This document shows positions 9,069-18,214 of a DNA stretch of 64,000 nucleotides, piece by piece (position 1 is the first letter of the stretch; each line of letters starts with the position of its first letter). Origin of the DNA: Saliniradius amylolyticus (GTDB taxonomy: Bacteria; Pseudomonadota; Gammaproteobacteria; Enterobacterales; Alteromonadaceae). The stretch covers positions 744,001-808,000 of the forward strand of contig NZ_CP029347.1 of assembly GCF_003143555.1 (NCBI RefSeq). Reading direction: 5' to 3'. The notes below the pieces were generated by a model, which was given only the letters and a program-made list of their open reading frames with translations, had not been told where the DNA came from and ran no database searches. The position numbers and the translations under genes are program-made.

Positions 9069-11120
9069 GTGAAAAAAATAACTGTCACCGTAATACTGAG
9101 CACCTTGCTGATAGGTTGTGCGACCAACCAGGAGTCTCACGAAAACCAAAAGCAAGACAACTTTGTGTATGAGTTGAAGAAGTCATACTTATCGGGTGGT
9201 GAGCCGGTTCAAGAAGCCACTGAACCCGAGGACACCGATGATGAGGGCAGAAAGAAAGATTTTGAGCCTTTAAAATCGATTACTGCAGATCAAAAAGAAG
9301 AAGTCCAGCAGCAGCGAATCGCAGAGACCTTTAGTGCGCAGGAAAAGGCGACCATCGCAGCGGAAAACATGCCACTGACTGAGTTTCTGCATTACGCCTT
9401 TGGTGAGATTCTGTCAGAAAACTATGTTGTTGCCCCGGATCTGAAGAATAATAAAACACCGGTTACGGCAAACGTAAAAGAGCCAGTTTCAAAGCGCGAG
9501 TTATTCAACATCATAGCTTCGGTGTTGAAGCGTGAACAGGTGAGTGTCGATTATGACAACGGGACGTTTTTCTTCCAGGCCGCCAAGTTGGGTAAAGCCA
9601 AGGCAGCTATTGGCATAGGTAATACACCGGAGTCTGTGCCTAACACCAGTGGCCAGATTCTGCAAGTGGTCCCCATTAAGTATGGTATTAAGGTTGCGCT
9701 CGAGAGAACGGTCAGGGAGTTAATTAGCGCAACAATCAGAGCCGACTTTGAGCAGAGCTCATTATTTGTAATGGGGGATCGCAGTAATGTCCTTCGAGCG
9801 CTGGAACTGATCGATATACTCGATACGCCGGCAAACAGGGGCAAGCATATTGGGCTTATTACGCTGACGTATATTCCCTTGAATGAATTCGTAAACCAGA
9901 CAAAAACCTTGATGGAGAATGAAGGGCTGAATGTCGGAGTGAATACTGGCTCGAATTCTAACATCGCCTTGGTGCCATTGGAGCACCTTGGTTCTGCAGC
10001 GGTATTTGCGACCTCTGAAGAACTACTGGACCGGGTTAAGTACTGGGCGACGATTCTTGATCAGCCAACCCGAGGGGAGAGCGAGCAGTATTTCGTTTAC
10101 AACCCCAAATACGCCAGGGCAACGGACCTGGGGAAAAGCATCGGTGATTTGATCTCATTAGGCAGCCGCTCCACAGTTTCCAAAAACCAGAGAAGCACGG
10201 GTGCCAACGCTGAAGAGTTAAGAAACACCGGCGATAGTGGCTCGACCCTGGTCTCGGCCGAAAAAATGTCCTTCGTGGTGGATGAACGCAGCAACTCTAT
10301 CATCTTCAGAACCTCAGGTTCCCAGTACCAGACTTTGTTGCCGCTACTCAGAAAACTCGATGTACTGCCCAAACAAGTATTATTGGAAGTGCTGATAGCC
10401 GAAGTCACTATGGCTGATGACTTTAAGTATGGTGTTGAGTTTGCGCTGAAAAACAGCAGCAGGCTTTCTGTAACCACACAGGGGTCGTTTGGTGCTGGAG
10501 AGACAGGCGGCTTAAACCTAAGCTTTTTGGATGGCGGGGCCGAGGCAGTAGCGTCCTTTTTCAAGGAAAATAAGTTTATCAACGTGTTGTCAAATCCCTC
10601 CTTATTAGTCAGAGATGGTGTCGCTGCTAATATCAGCGTAGGAACTGACATACCTGTTGTAGGCGGCACGGTTTCTCAGGATGGTGGTAACGTTACTACC
10701 AACATTGAGTATCGCAAAACAGGGGTGGACGTGTCCGTAACGCCCACCATCAACGCGCAGGGTGTGGTCATCATGAGCATTAACCAGCGCATCAGTAACA
10801 CTGTCGATACAACGGCAGGGAGCAATGGCTCACCGTCGATCTTCGAACGGTCTCTGGATACTGAAGCCGTTGTGGGCAGTGGTAAAACGGTGTTGCTGGG
10901 CGGACTGATCAGCGAGGACGTGTCCAATGGAGAGACAAAGGTGCCAGGCTTTGGAGACTTACCATTGGTGGGGCATCTGTTTAAGGGCCGGACCGACTCT
11001 CGAAGCAAGACAGAGCTGGTGATGCTGGTTACCCCTAAGGTGATCGAAAGCAACGAGCAGTGGAATAAGCTGATGTCGGATTTTGAAGGCGGGCTTGAAA
11101 ACATTCGCTTGATTCGTTAA
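9069..11120 (+). CDS. gspD: Lipoprotein secretin GspD-like
   Basis: A 683-residue outer-membrane secretin with a GTG start. A lipoprotein signal ends LLIGC (Cys17), so the protein may reach the outer membrane without a separate pilotin. An N0/STN-like domain (about 95-185), N1 to N3 domains (about 195-440) and the secretin barrel domain (about 430-665) follow. The barrel has the typical VVGGTVSQDGG, VSVTPTIN and VPGFGDLPLVGHLFKG segments and ends VMLVTPKVIE. It forms the exit pore. It is the last gene of the operon and is followed by 240 bases before the S-layer-like gene. Confidence 0.93.
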   Translation: MKKITVTVILSTLLIGCATNQESHENQKQDNFVYELKKSYLSGGEPVQEATEPEDTDDEGRKKDFEPLKSITADQKEEVQQQRIAETFSAQEKATIAAENMPLTEFLHYAFGEILSENYVVAPDLKNNKTPVTANVKEPVSKRELFNIIASVLKREQVSVDYDNGTFFFQAAKLGKAKAAIGIGNTPESVPNTSGQILQVVPIKYGIKVALERTVRELISATIRADFEQSSLFVMGDRSNVLRALELIDILDTPANRGKHIGLITLTYIPLNEFVNQTKTLMENEGLNVGVNTGSNSNIALVPLEHLGSAAVFATSEELLDRVKYWATILDQPTRGESEQYFVYNPKYARATDLGKSIGDLISLGSRSTVSKNQRSTGANAEELRNTGDSGSTLVSAEKMSFVVDERSNSIIFRTSGSQYQTLLPLLRKLDVLPKQVLLEVLIAEVTMADDFKYGVEFALKNSSRLSVTTQGSFGAGETGGLNLSFLDGGAEAVASFFKENKFINVLSNPSLLVRDGVAANISVGTDIPVVGGTVSQDGGNVTTNIEYRKTGVDVSVTPTINAQGVVIMSINQRISNTVDTTAGSNGSPSIFERSLDTEAVVGSGKTVLLGGLISEDVSNGETKVPGFGDLPLVGHLFKGRTDSRSKTELVMLVTPKVIESNEQWNKLMSDFEGGLENIRLIR

Positions 11121-11200
11121 GCATAATAAGCTTAAAGTGGAAGAAGCAGCTATGGTTATTAGATGTTCACTTGCCGGATGCGGGCACTAATTTTTATTTC

Positions 11201-11220
11201 TAAGTGTTGACAGACACTTA
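11201..11220. promoter_or_regulatory. Inverted repeat overlapping the -35 region
   Basis: TAAGTGT at 11201-11207 and ACACTTA at 11214-11220 are exact reverse complements separated by six bases. The pair overlaps the TTGACA proposed as the -35 element of the S-layer-like gene, a usual position for a repressor or activator operator. The regulator is unknown. Confidence 0.4.
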
Positions 11221-11235
11221 GTCATCAATAAGAAT
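11207..11235 (+). promoter_or_regulatory. Putative sigma70 promoter of the S-layer-like gene
   Basis: A perfect TTGACA (11207-11212) and AAGAAT (11230-11235, four of six consensus bases) are separated by 17 bases. Transcription would start near 11242, giving a leader of roughly 115-120 bases before the ATG at 11361. Confidence 0.5.
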
Positions 11236-11282
11236 TGCCTTTGGTAAAAAGTTGTCCATGAAGGAAAACTTTTATCATTAAC

Positions 11283-11350
11283 CCTAGCTAGACAGGAAAC
11301 TAGGAACGGAATATGACACAAGTGTTGTATTCCCAATTTCATGAAATTGG
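11283..11350 (+). promoter_or_regulatory. Structured 5' leader with three hairpins
   Basis: Three inverted repeats are stacked in the leader: CCTAG/CTAGG at 11283-11287 and 11300-11304; GGAATA/TATTCC at 11308-11313 and 11328-11333 with an inner ACAC/GTGT; and the perfect palindrome CCAATTTCATGAAATTGG at 11333-11350. The last ends on the GG that begins the ribosome-binding sequence GGAG (11349-11352). Such leaders can stabilise mRNA of very abundant surface proteins or control initiation; the function here is inferred. Confidence 0.5.
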
Positions 11351-11360
11351 AGAATAAGAA

Positions 11361-12761
11361 ATGAAATCTATTCTTAAGAAAACGTTGATCGCTGCTGCCG
11401 TCGCGGGCGCAGCTTCAGCTAACGCAGCAACAATTACCACTGGTGTTACTTCATCAGTGCTAACTGACAGCCCAGATTACCCGCTGATCTCTCAGGAAGG
11501 CTTTGACTTGGCCGAATCGATTGATGTGGGCACAGTGTCTGGTACAGATATTGAAGTTCAGATCGCTCCCGGAGCAGACTATGTGGCCGGTGATTTGCTG
11601 ACCATTACTTTCTCGGGTGCCACTATCGACACTTCTGCTAGCTCTCCAGAGCTTGCTTGTGACGCTACTGATACTAACTGTAGTGCATCTACAGGTTCTG
11701 GTGACGTGGCTGGTGACTTCTCTCTGATCGATAGCACAACTTCAACACTGACGTTCCGTGTAACCGCTGACAACAGTGACGAAGAAAATCTGTCATACGA
11801 TCTGAGCGGTGTGACTCTGGATAGTGTTTCCGGCGGTGCGATTTCTGTAAGCACTCAGGGCACCATCTCTGGATCTGGTACGTCTTTCGATGCTGGTGCA
11901 GCCACAACAGTTGCAATGGTTAGCTCTGAGTTCTCCGTTGCTGCTGGTGACTCTTTCGACGGGGTTGTGGATGTAGAGAACGAGCGTAAACAGTTCACCG
12001 ACGGTACTACCGACAGTGCCACTCTGGACGTAATGTGGGGCGCTGATCTGTTATCGGTCTCCTCTACCGGCGCGACTCTGGCTCTGACTGGCTCAGACCT
12101 GGCGTTCCTGAACGATGCTGAAGGCGATCTGGACTCAGGCTCTTACGCTCTGACCGGTGCAACCGAAGACACTGATGAAACAACGTTCGCTGACAACGTG
12201 TTGTCACTGACCACCACTGGTGGCCTGACCAGCGGTGCAGACGCAATCGGTGTAACCCTAACGGCAGACGGTGTAAATGATGAAGACGCTCAGGTATTAT
12301 CTGACCAGTCTTTCTCTGCAGATCTAACGCTGAACTACAGCCGCTTGGTAGGTTCTACCGTTGAAACTGGCAGCATGACCAATGACAACATTGACTTGGG
12401 TGCATGGACACTGTCTGGCGCTACTATCAATATTCCATATATCCCATATGGTGCTGGTATCAGCCAAATCATCTACGTTAGCAACGACGGTGGCGTAGAC
12501 GGTGATATCGAGCTGACCGCTTTTGATGATGCCGGTAACGAGTACGGCCCTGTAACACTGTCTGTGTCCGCTGAAGCTGACAAGATTACCGCTCTGTCGA
12601 CTTCAATTCGTAATGCTTTGGAAGCAGAAGGTTATGACGGCTCTTCTAAGAAGATGGACATGACGTTGGTGATCAACTCACCATCAGACGACATCGAGCT
12701 GTTCACTGCTTACAACGTACGCGGTGACCGTTTAGCCGTGAACAATACCAAATCTAACTAA
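11361..12761 (+). CDS. Secreted acidic surface protein, candidate S-layer protein
   Basis: A 466-residue protein with a clear Sec signal peptide (KKTLIAAAVAGAASANA, cleavage after about residue 22). The mature part is very rich in Asp, Ser, Thr, Gly and Ala, has only five Lys and two Cys (in ACDATDTNC), and is predicted all-beta with a low pI. No enzyme motif is seen. This composition, the strong promoter and terminator, its own transcription unit and its place beside a T2SS-like operon fit a surface-layer protein. The Slr4 S-layer family of marine Gammaproteobacteria has a similar size and style; homology is my inference and was not tested. Alternative: a secreted biofilm-matrix or adhesion protein. 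Confidence 0.6.
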   Translation: MKSILKKTLIAAAVAGAASANAATITTGVTSSVLTDSPDYPLISQEGFDLAESIDVGTVSGTDIEVQIAPGADYVAGDLLTITFSGATIDTSASSPELACDATDTNCSASTGSGDVAGDFSLIDSTTSTLTFRVTADNSDEENLSYDLSGVTLDSVSGGAISVSTQGTISGSGTSFDAGAATTVAMVSSEFSVAAGDSFDGVVDVENERKQFTDGTTDSATLDVMWGADLLSVSSTGATLALTGSDLAFLNDAEGDLDSGSYALTGATEDTDETTFADNVLSLTTTGGLTSGADAIGVTLTADGVNDEDAQVLSDQSFSADLTLNYSRLVGSTVETGSMTNDNIDLGAWTLSGATINIPYIPYGAGISQIIYVSNDGGVDGDIELTAFDDAGNEYGPVTLSVSAEADKITALSTSIRNALEAEGYDGSSKKMDMTLVINSPSDDIELFTAYNVRGDRLAVNNTKSN

Positions 12762-12790
12762 TAGACACGCTCTATTGTGTTAGTTAATAA

Positions 12791-12817
12791 AGGCGAGGGT
12801 AACCTCGCCTTTTTTTT
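12791..12817 (+). terminator. Rho-independent terminator of the S-layer-like gene
   Basis: AGGCGAGG (12791-12798), a GTAA loop and CCTCGCCT (12803-12810) form a perfect eight-pair GC-rich stem, followed directly by a run of eight T. It lies 30 bases after the stop codon. Confidence 0.95.
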
Positions 12818-12926
12818 GTTGTTTTTGCCACAACCGGCCCTCTGTACTGTCTGTTACAGCTGTTATTGAATACCCGCCAAAGTTCCATTACTATCCTGTC
12901 GCCTTTAACTGGATGGAGACGCTGTT

Positions 12927-14528
12927 TTGGAGAGACCCGCGTTAATTTTGCTTTATGCGTTGACAATCACTTTGGGGGTGGTTGCGTATTGGCCGTCATT
13001 GTCAGTGCCTTTCTATCTGGATGACTTTTCATCGATCGTGGATAACCCACTACTGACCACCGACTGGGGATTGTTAAACCAGCATTATTTTGGTCGGCAA
13101 CTGACCTACTACAGCTTCGCCCTTACTTATGAGGTGTTCGGGGAAGAACCTCTTGTCTACCACCTGACCAATATGGTTCTCCACCTGGCCGTTGCGGCAT
13201 CGGTTGCATTATTGTCGAAGCGCCTGGTCACAATCGTGGGCGGTGGAAGGGCGTACCAGCACTATTGCATATTCCTTACCTTTGCTCTGTTCCTGCTCGC
13301 ACCGCTAAATACGCAGGCGGTGACTTATATTGTGCAGCGGGCGGCGCTTCTCAGTGCCCTATTTTATGTACTGGCATTATGGGCCTACCTCGGGGCCAGA
13401 ACATACGGTGGTAAACAGCGGCTCATATATACGATTGCCGTGCTGGTGTTTATTTCTATGGGGGCAATCTCAAAGCAAAACATAGTGACACTTCCGGTCG
13501 CCTTCTTGTTGCTTGAACTGTTCTTGTTTAAGACGGTATCAAGACTATGGCAGTGGGTTTTATACAGTGTTCTTGCTGTTGGTCTGGCTGGCTTATTTGC
13601 CATCGATCTGATACCAAACTTATCGGAACACAGCTTGCTGCATGTGATCGATCAGGCGACCCGATTGCAGACCGAGATGCCGCGATACGAATATTTTGCT
13701 CATCAGTTGGTCATCCTGTGGCAATACATCTATAAGTTTTTCGTTCCCTATCCTTTATTACTCGAGTATCCGACAACCGTTTACTCAGCCACAAGCTCGC
13801 AAGTATTGCTCTCGGGGGTCGGGCATCTTGCGGTGATTGTTGTTGCGATTTCGCTTAGGCAACGCCTGCCCCTGATTACTGTCTGTGTTGGCCTGTTCTA
13901 TTTAGCACATTCAGTGGAGTCGGCATTGATACCCATTGTCGACCTGGCTTTTGAGCACCGTACTTACCTGCCGAATGCCTTTTTAGCGGTTCTGGTTGGC
14001 TCTTGTCTTGCGGGTTTATTGTCGAGGTACCGGCTGCGTACAGTTGTATTTGTAGCCATTGCACTGACCCTGGTCTTTACCTTCCTGACATACAAAAGAA
14101 ATGAATTGTGGGGCAAGCCTATTTCTTTTTATCGCCACGAACTGACCCATGTGGGAGATAACTGGCGAAGCTACGCGGCGTTAGGGCTTTTTGAAGCAAA
14201 AAGGGGGCGATTCAAGCATGGTGTTAAATGGCTTCGGGTTGCTATTAAAGTGGGATCAGAGCGGGGGCAACTGCAAGCCAAACCCGTCATCGCGTATATG
14301 GACCTGCTGCATAAGACCGGAAATACCCCAAGAGCTAAATATATAGGTGTGTTGGCGGCAAAATCCTTTACCCGCAACCAGGATAAATCCATGGTCTGGT
14401 CCAAGCTCGCGCAATATCAGGTAGAGCACGGAAATTGTGATTTTGCCAAAGGGTTAATTGAACGCTCTTTGCAGCTCGACAGCAGCAATATCATCGCCCA
14501 ACGTCTGGCTCGAGCTTGTAGTCCATAA
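12927..14528 (+). CDS. GT-C membrane glycosyltransferase with C-terminal TPR (TMTC-like)
   Basis: A 533-residue integral membrane protein with about ten hydrophobic helices over residues 1-395. Near residue 30 it has YLDDFSSIVDNP, an Asp-Asp motif in the first outer loop as in GT-C lipid-phosphate-sugar transferases (PMT/TMTC type). The last 130 residues look like two or three TPR units (AALGLFEAKRGRFKHGVKWL). TTG 12927 is used as start, eight bases after GGATGGAGA; the nearby ATG 12913 is out of frame. Such enzymes move sugars from a polyprenyl carrier to Ser/Thr of exported proteins. The Ser/Thr-rich protein just upstream is an obvious candidate acceptor (inference). Confidence 0.65.
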   Translation: MERPALILLYALTITLGVVAYWPSLSVPFYLDDFSSIVDNPLLTTDWGLLNQHYFGRQLTYYSFALTYEVFGEEPLVYHLTNMVLHLAVAASVALLSKRLVTIVGGGRAYQHYCIFLTFALFLLAPLNTQAVTYIVQRAALLSALFYVLALWAYLGARTYGGKQRLIYTIAVLVFISMGAISKQNIVTLPVAFLLLELFLFKTVSRLWQWVLYSVLAVGLAGLFAIDLIPNLSEHSLLHVIDQATRLQTEMPRYEYFAHQLVILWQYIYKFFVPYPLLLEYPTTVYSATSSQVLLSGVGHLAVIVVAISLRQRLPLITVCVGLFYLAHSVESALIPIVDLAFEHRTYLPNAFLAVLVGSCLAGLLSRYRLRTVVFVAIALTLVFTFLTYKRNELWGKPISFYRHELTHVGDNWRSYAALGLFEAKRGRFKHGVKWLRVAIKVGSERGQLQAKPVIAYMDLLHKTGNTPRAKYIGVLAAKSFTRNQDKSMVWSKLAQYQVEHGNCDFAKGLIERSLQLDSSNIIAQRLARACSP

Positions 14529-14776
14529 ACATGGCTGTTTTATGGCAGCAGTCTAAGCAAGAAAGATAGCTTGATAAAAACCTTGTAAGTTATGGCTAGT
14601 AGTTGTTGGTAGTCGTTTCATCATTGCAAGCTATGTTAGAGTTGAGGCCTTGCTGACAATGTTATCTTAAAAATAAGCTGGGCATTGTCACTGTAGGTGA
14701 GCTCATTCGTATTGGGAACTTAGGGAAAGGTGTGGCAAGCAGGCGGCGCTTTCGAACCTTGTTGGATATTTAATAT

Positions 14777-15817
14777 ATGAATAAAACATTTTTAGTCACC
14801 GGCGGTGCCGGTTTTATTGGTTCGGCGGTGATACGGTATCTGCTGAGTAATACAAATAGCCGCGTGGTTAATTATGACAAGCTCACTTATGCGGGTAATC
14901 TAAGCTCCCTACAGGTGGTCGCTGATAACCCCAATTACACGTTTATTCAAGCCGATATCAACGACGCTGATGCAGTGGCCGGGGCTCTCTATGCTCATCA
15001 ACCTGACGTCATTTTGCATCTTGCTGCAGAAAGTCATGTCGATCGCTCAATCGACGGGCCGGCAGAGTTTATTCAAACGAATATTGTTGGTACCTATACG
15101 TTATTGGAAAAAGTGAGAGGCTATTGGCTGTGGCTAAAAAAACAGTACCCTGAAAAGGCTAAGGCTTTTCGTTTTCAGCACGTCTCCACAGATGAAGTGT
15201 TCGGTGATCTCGAACCGAATGATCCTGCGTTTGATGAAACAACACCCTACAAGCCCAGCTCACCATACTCTGCCAGTAAAGCGAGCTCTGATCACATAGT
15301 CCGAGCATGGTATAGAACCTATGGGCTACCCGTTGTTATCACCAATTGCTCTAATAACTATGGGCCCTATCAATACCCGGAAAAATTGATTCCCACCGTT
15401 ATTGCCAAAGCTTTGGCAAAGGAGCCCATTCCGGTTTACGGCCAGGGGCAGCAGATAAGAGACTGGCTTTATGTTGATGACCATGCCGAAGCGCTGATCA
15501 CCGTCGCGGAAAGAGGCAAAATAGGTGAGACCTATGCAATTGGTGGCGCGACCAGCGGAACAGAAGAAGTCAGTAATCTAAAATTAGTGGAATTAATGTG
15601 CCAATTTATTGGCCGCGAGCTAAACGATGGGTTTGATTATAAGAGACTTATCGAATTTGTCACTGACCGCCCTGGTCACGATTTTCGTTACGCGATTAAC
15701 AGCCATAAAATACAGAATGAGCTTGGCTGGCAGCCGCGTCACAACTTGGCGTCGGGCTTGCAAAACACCGTCGCCTGGTATTTAACCAATAAAGCCTGGT
15801 GGCAGGCGTTGCTATGA
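14777..15817 (+). CDS. rfbB: dTDP-glucose 4,6-dehydratase
   Basis: A 346-residue extended short-chain dehydrogenase and second enzyme of dTDP-L-rhamnose synthesis. Visible are the NAD-binding GGAGFIGS, the STDEVFGDL motif with the catalytic Thr-Asp-Glu, and YSASKASSD with Tyr-x3-Lys. The length matches RfbB/RmlB (about 355). It is the first gene of the rhamnose operon; 248 bases lie upstream, where I see no convincing promoter or ops/JUMPStart element. Confidence 0.96.
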   Translation: MNKTFLVTGGAGFIGSAVIRYLLSNTNSRVVNYDKLTYAGNLSSLQVVADNPNYTFIQADINDADAVAGALYAHQPDVILHLAAESHVDRSIDGPAEFIQTNIVGTYTLLEKVRGYWLWLKKQYPEKAKAFRFQHVSTDEVFGDLEPNDPAFDETTPYKPSSPYSASKASSDHIVRAWYRTYGLPVVITNCSNNYGPYQYPEKLIPTVIAKALAKEPIPVYGQGQQIRDWLYVDDHAEALITVAERGKIGETYAIGGATSGTEEVSNLKLVELMCQFIGRELNDGFDYKRLIEFVTDRPGHDFRYAINSHKIQNELGWQPRHNLASGLQNTVAWYLTNKAWWQALL

Positions 15818-16704
15818 TATTAGTTCTTGGTAGCAATGGTCAGGTTGGTCACGAGTTAAAAAGACAACTGCTGGAACGTGGCTATGAGTTGCTATCTCCA
15901 ACTCGTGACGAACTTGATTTGAGCAACCTGGATGCAGTAAAAACTTACCTGCAAGCACATCAGCCGACGTCCATGATCAATGCCGCCGCCTACACACAGG
16001 TGGACAAAGCGGAATCTGAGCCTCAATCAGCTGATATGTTAAACCATCGCTTGCCACACACATTGGCAGAGTACAGTCAGCAGACCGGTGCTTACTTATT
16101 ACATTACTCCACCGATTACGTATACGCTGGACAGGGCACAAAGCCTCAGGATGAAAACGCCCCCCTTATCCCCCAGTCTGTTTACGGAAAAACCAAATTG
16201 GCTGGCGAAATGGCGATACAGGCGACGACAAATCGGTACAGCATTTTGCGTACCAGCTGGGTATATAGTTATCGTGGGCATAACTTTATGAACACCATGC
16301 TGAAGCTTGCTTCACAGCGTGACGTGCTCACCATCGTTGACGATCAGGTTGGTACCCCGACCTCAGCCGATATCCTCGCTACCTTTAGCATTTTGGCTTA
16401 CGAAGAGCGGCTAAAGGGCATTTACAATCTCACCCAAGAAGGCGAGGTCAGCTGGTATGGGTTTGCCAAGGCAATTTTTGAACTCGCTCGCAAGAACAAG
16501 CGGCTTCCGAACGTGCCTAAGCTCTTACCAATAAAAACCTGTGACTACCCGACCCCAGCTATAAGGCCACTAAACTCTCGTCTGGACTGCGGTAAACTGT
16601 TAAAAGCATTAGATGGCGTCAAACTTAGTGACTGGAAAACAGGCTTGTCGAAAGAAATGACCAAACAGCAACTGCCAGGCAACCAGCAAGGAACCAGCCA
16701 ATGA
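15814..16704 (+). CDS. rfbD: dTDP-4-dehydrorhamnose reductase
   Basis: A 296-residue RmlD/RfbD-family reductase that completes dTDP-L-rhamnose. N-terminal [10 protein letters not shown] is the NADPH site; the STDYVYAG and YGKTKLAGE motifs carry the catalytic Tyr-x3-Lys. ATG 15814 overlaps the rfbB stop by four bases and gives the usual N-terminus ([12 protein letters not shown]); the longer frame from 15799 is not needed. Confidence 0.95.
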   Translation: MILVLGSNGQVGHELKRQLLERGYELLSPTRDELDLSNLDAVKTYLQAHQPTSMINAAAYTQVDKAESEPQSADMLNHRLPHTLAEYSQQTGAYLLHYSTDYVYAGQGTKPQDENAPLIPQSVYGKTKLAGEMAIQATTNRYSILRTSWVYSYRGHNFMNTMLKLASQRDVLTIVDDQVGTPTSADILATFSILAYEERLKGIYNLTQEGEVSWYGFAKAIFELARKNKRLPNVPKLLPIKTCDYPTPAIRPLNSRLDCGKLLKALDGVKLSDWKTGLSKEMTKQQLPGNQQGTSQ

Positions 16705-17585
16705 GGGAGTCAGAAAAGTCAGCCTATAAAGGCATTATTTTGGCTGGTGGCGCGGGCACCCGGTTACATCCCATTACCCTGGGGGTTTCGAAACAGCTGT
16801 TGCCCGTTTATGACAAGCCGATGATTTATTATCCGTTATCGGTATTAATGCTGGCCGGTATTCGTGAAGTTCTGATCATCACCACCCCAGAAGACAAAGC
16901 TGGCTTCCAAAAGTTGCTTGGCGATGGCAGCCAGTTTGGGATTCAGCTAAGCTACGCGGTCCAGCCAAGTCCCGGTGGATTAGCTCAGGCTTTTCTTATC
17001 GGTGAGACGTTTATTGGTGATAGCCCGGTTTGTTTAGTGCTGGGGGATAACATCTTCCACGGACAAGGGTTTACTGGCAAGTTAAAAGAAGCCGTGTCGA
17101 ATACCCACGGCGCGACTGTTTTTGGTTACTGGGTGAAAGATGCGCAACGTTTTGGTGTCATTGATTTTGACAATAATGGCGTGGCAACCTCAATTGAAGA
17201 AAAGCCAGAGCATCCTAAATCAAACTATGCCGTGACAGGACTGTACTTTTACGACAATGATGTGGTTGATATTGCGAAATCAGTGACGCCCTCAAGTCGT
17301 GGTGAACTGGAAATCACCAGTGTGAACAACGCCTACCTTGAACGAGGAAAACTGCGGGTGGAAAAGTTTGGACGGGGATTCGCCTGGCTGGATACCGGCA
17401 CGCACGATAGCCTGATCGAAGCCAGTCAGTACGTGCAAACCATAGAGCACCGGCAGGGCTTAAAAGTCGCGTGCCTGGAAGAGATCGCCTGGTCCAATCA
17501 CTGGATAGACAGAGAAACACTTCAGACTCAAGCCGAAGCGCTTGCGAAGACTGAGTACGGACAGTATTTAAAGCGTCTGTTGTGA
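16701..17585 (+). CDS. rfbA: Glucose-1-phosphate thymidylyltransferase
   Basis: A 294-residue nucleotidyltransferase that makes dTDP-glucose from glucose-1-phosphate. The signature [16 protein letters not shown], the [10 protein letters not shown] sugar-phosphate site, LGDNIF and the [16 protein letters not shown] segment are all present. It overlaps rfbD by four bases. First step of the rhamnose pathway, in the common order rfbBDAC. Confidence 0.96.
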   Translation: MRESEKSAYKGIILAGGAGTRLHPITLGVSKQLLPVYDKPMIYYPLSVLMLAGIREVLIITTPEDKAGFQKLLGDGSQFGIQLSYAVQPSPGGLAQAFLIGETFIGDSPVCLVLGDNIFHGQGFTGKLKEAVSNTHGATVFGYWVKDAQRFGVIDFDNNGVATSIEEKPEHPKSNYAVTGLYFYDNDVVDIAKSVTPSSRGELEITSVNNAYLERGKLRVEKFGRGFAWLDTGTHDSLIEASQYVQTIEHRQGLKVACLEEIAWSNHWIDRETLQTQAEALAKTEYGQYLKRLL

Positions 17586-17649
17586 CTGTAGTTGAGGCAC
17601 AAGTGTTAGTAGGTTGTGTCCTGGGCGCGAAAAAGGAACAAAGAAAACT

Positions 17650-18195
17650 ATGTATTACCAACCACAAAAATTAAAGGACCTGGTACTCATAACGCCCGAA
17701 GTGCACGAAGACCACCGTGGCTTCTTTATGGAAACGTTTCGTCAGGACGAATTTGAGAAGCATTGCGGAAAGTACCAATTTGTACAAGATAACCACAGCC
17801 GCAGTCAAAAAGGCACACTGCGAGGACTGCATTACCAACTAAAACACCCACAGGGCAAGCTGATACGTGTAACACAAGGTGAGGTATATGATGTCGCTGT
17901 AGACTGTCGTAAAAACTCGCCTTCCTTTGGTCAATGGCAAGGCTTTACTCTATCGGCAGAAAATAAGCACATGCTGTGGGTGCCACCGGGCTTTGCTCAC
18001 GGTTTTCTGGTTATGAGTGAAATAGCTGACTTTGTGTACAAGTGTACAAACTATTACGATCCGACTAATGAACGAGGATTTCGATGGGATGATCCAATAC
18101 TAGACATACAATGGCCTGATATAAAAGTTGATAAAAAAATTTCAGCGAAAGATGAAAGCGGAACTAATTTCTCAGTGCTTTTAGATGAATTGTAG
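17650..18195 (+). CDS. rfbC: dTDP-4-dehydrorhamnose 3,5-epimerase
   Basis: A 181-residue cupin-fold epimerase. Motifs include DHRGFFMETFR, QDNHSRSQKGTLRGLHYQ with the catalytic His, and WVPPGFAHGFLV. Start set at ATG 17650 to match the family N-terminus; a longer frame from 17614 adds an unlikely charged tail. The last 30 residues (KVDKKISAKDESGTNFS) become AT-rich, marking the border of the foreign-looking block that follows. Confidence 0.95.
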   Translation: MYYQPQKLKDLVLITPEVHEDHRGFFMETFRQDEFEKHCGKYQFVQDNHSRSQKGTLRGLHYQLKHPQGKLIRVTQGEVYDVAVDCRKNSPSFGQWQGFTLSAENKHMLWVPPGFAHGFLVMSEIADFVYKCTNYYDPTNERGFRWDDPILDIQWPDIKVDKKISAKDESGTNFSVLLDEL

Positions 18196-18214
18196 ATAGT
18201 TAAGTTAAAAAATA

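Noticed and set aside
11258-11281. Seven-codon open frame (MKENFYH) in the leader of the S-layer-like gene
   Set aside because: No convincing ribosome-binding site and no amino acid bias that would suggest attenuation; probably chance.
14606-14616. TTGGTAGTCGT resembling the ops/JUMPStart element of RfaH-regulated operons
   Set aside because: Only the GGTAG core agrees and the rest of the JUMPStart consensus is missing, so RfaH control cannot be supported.
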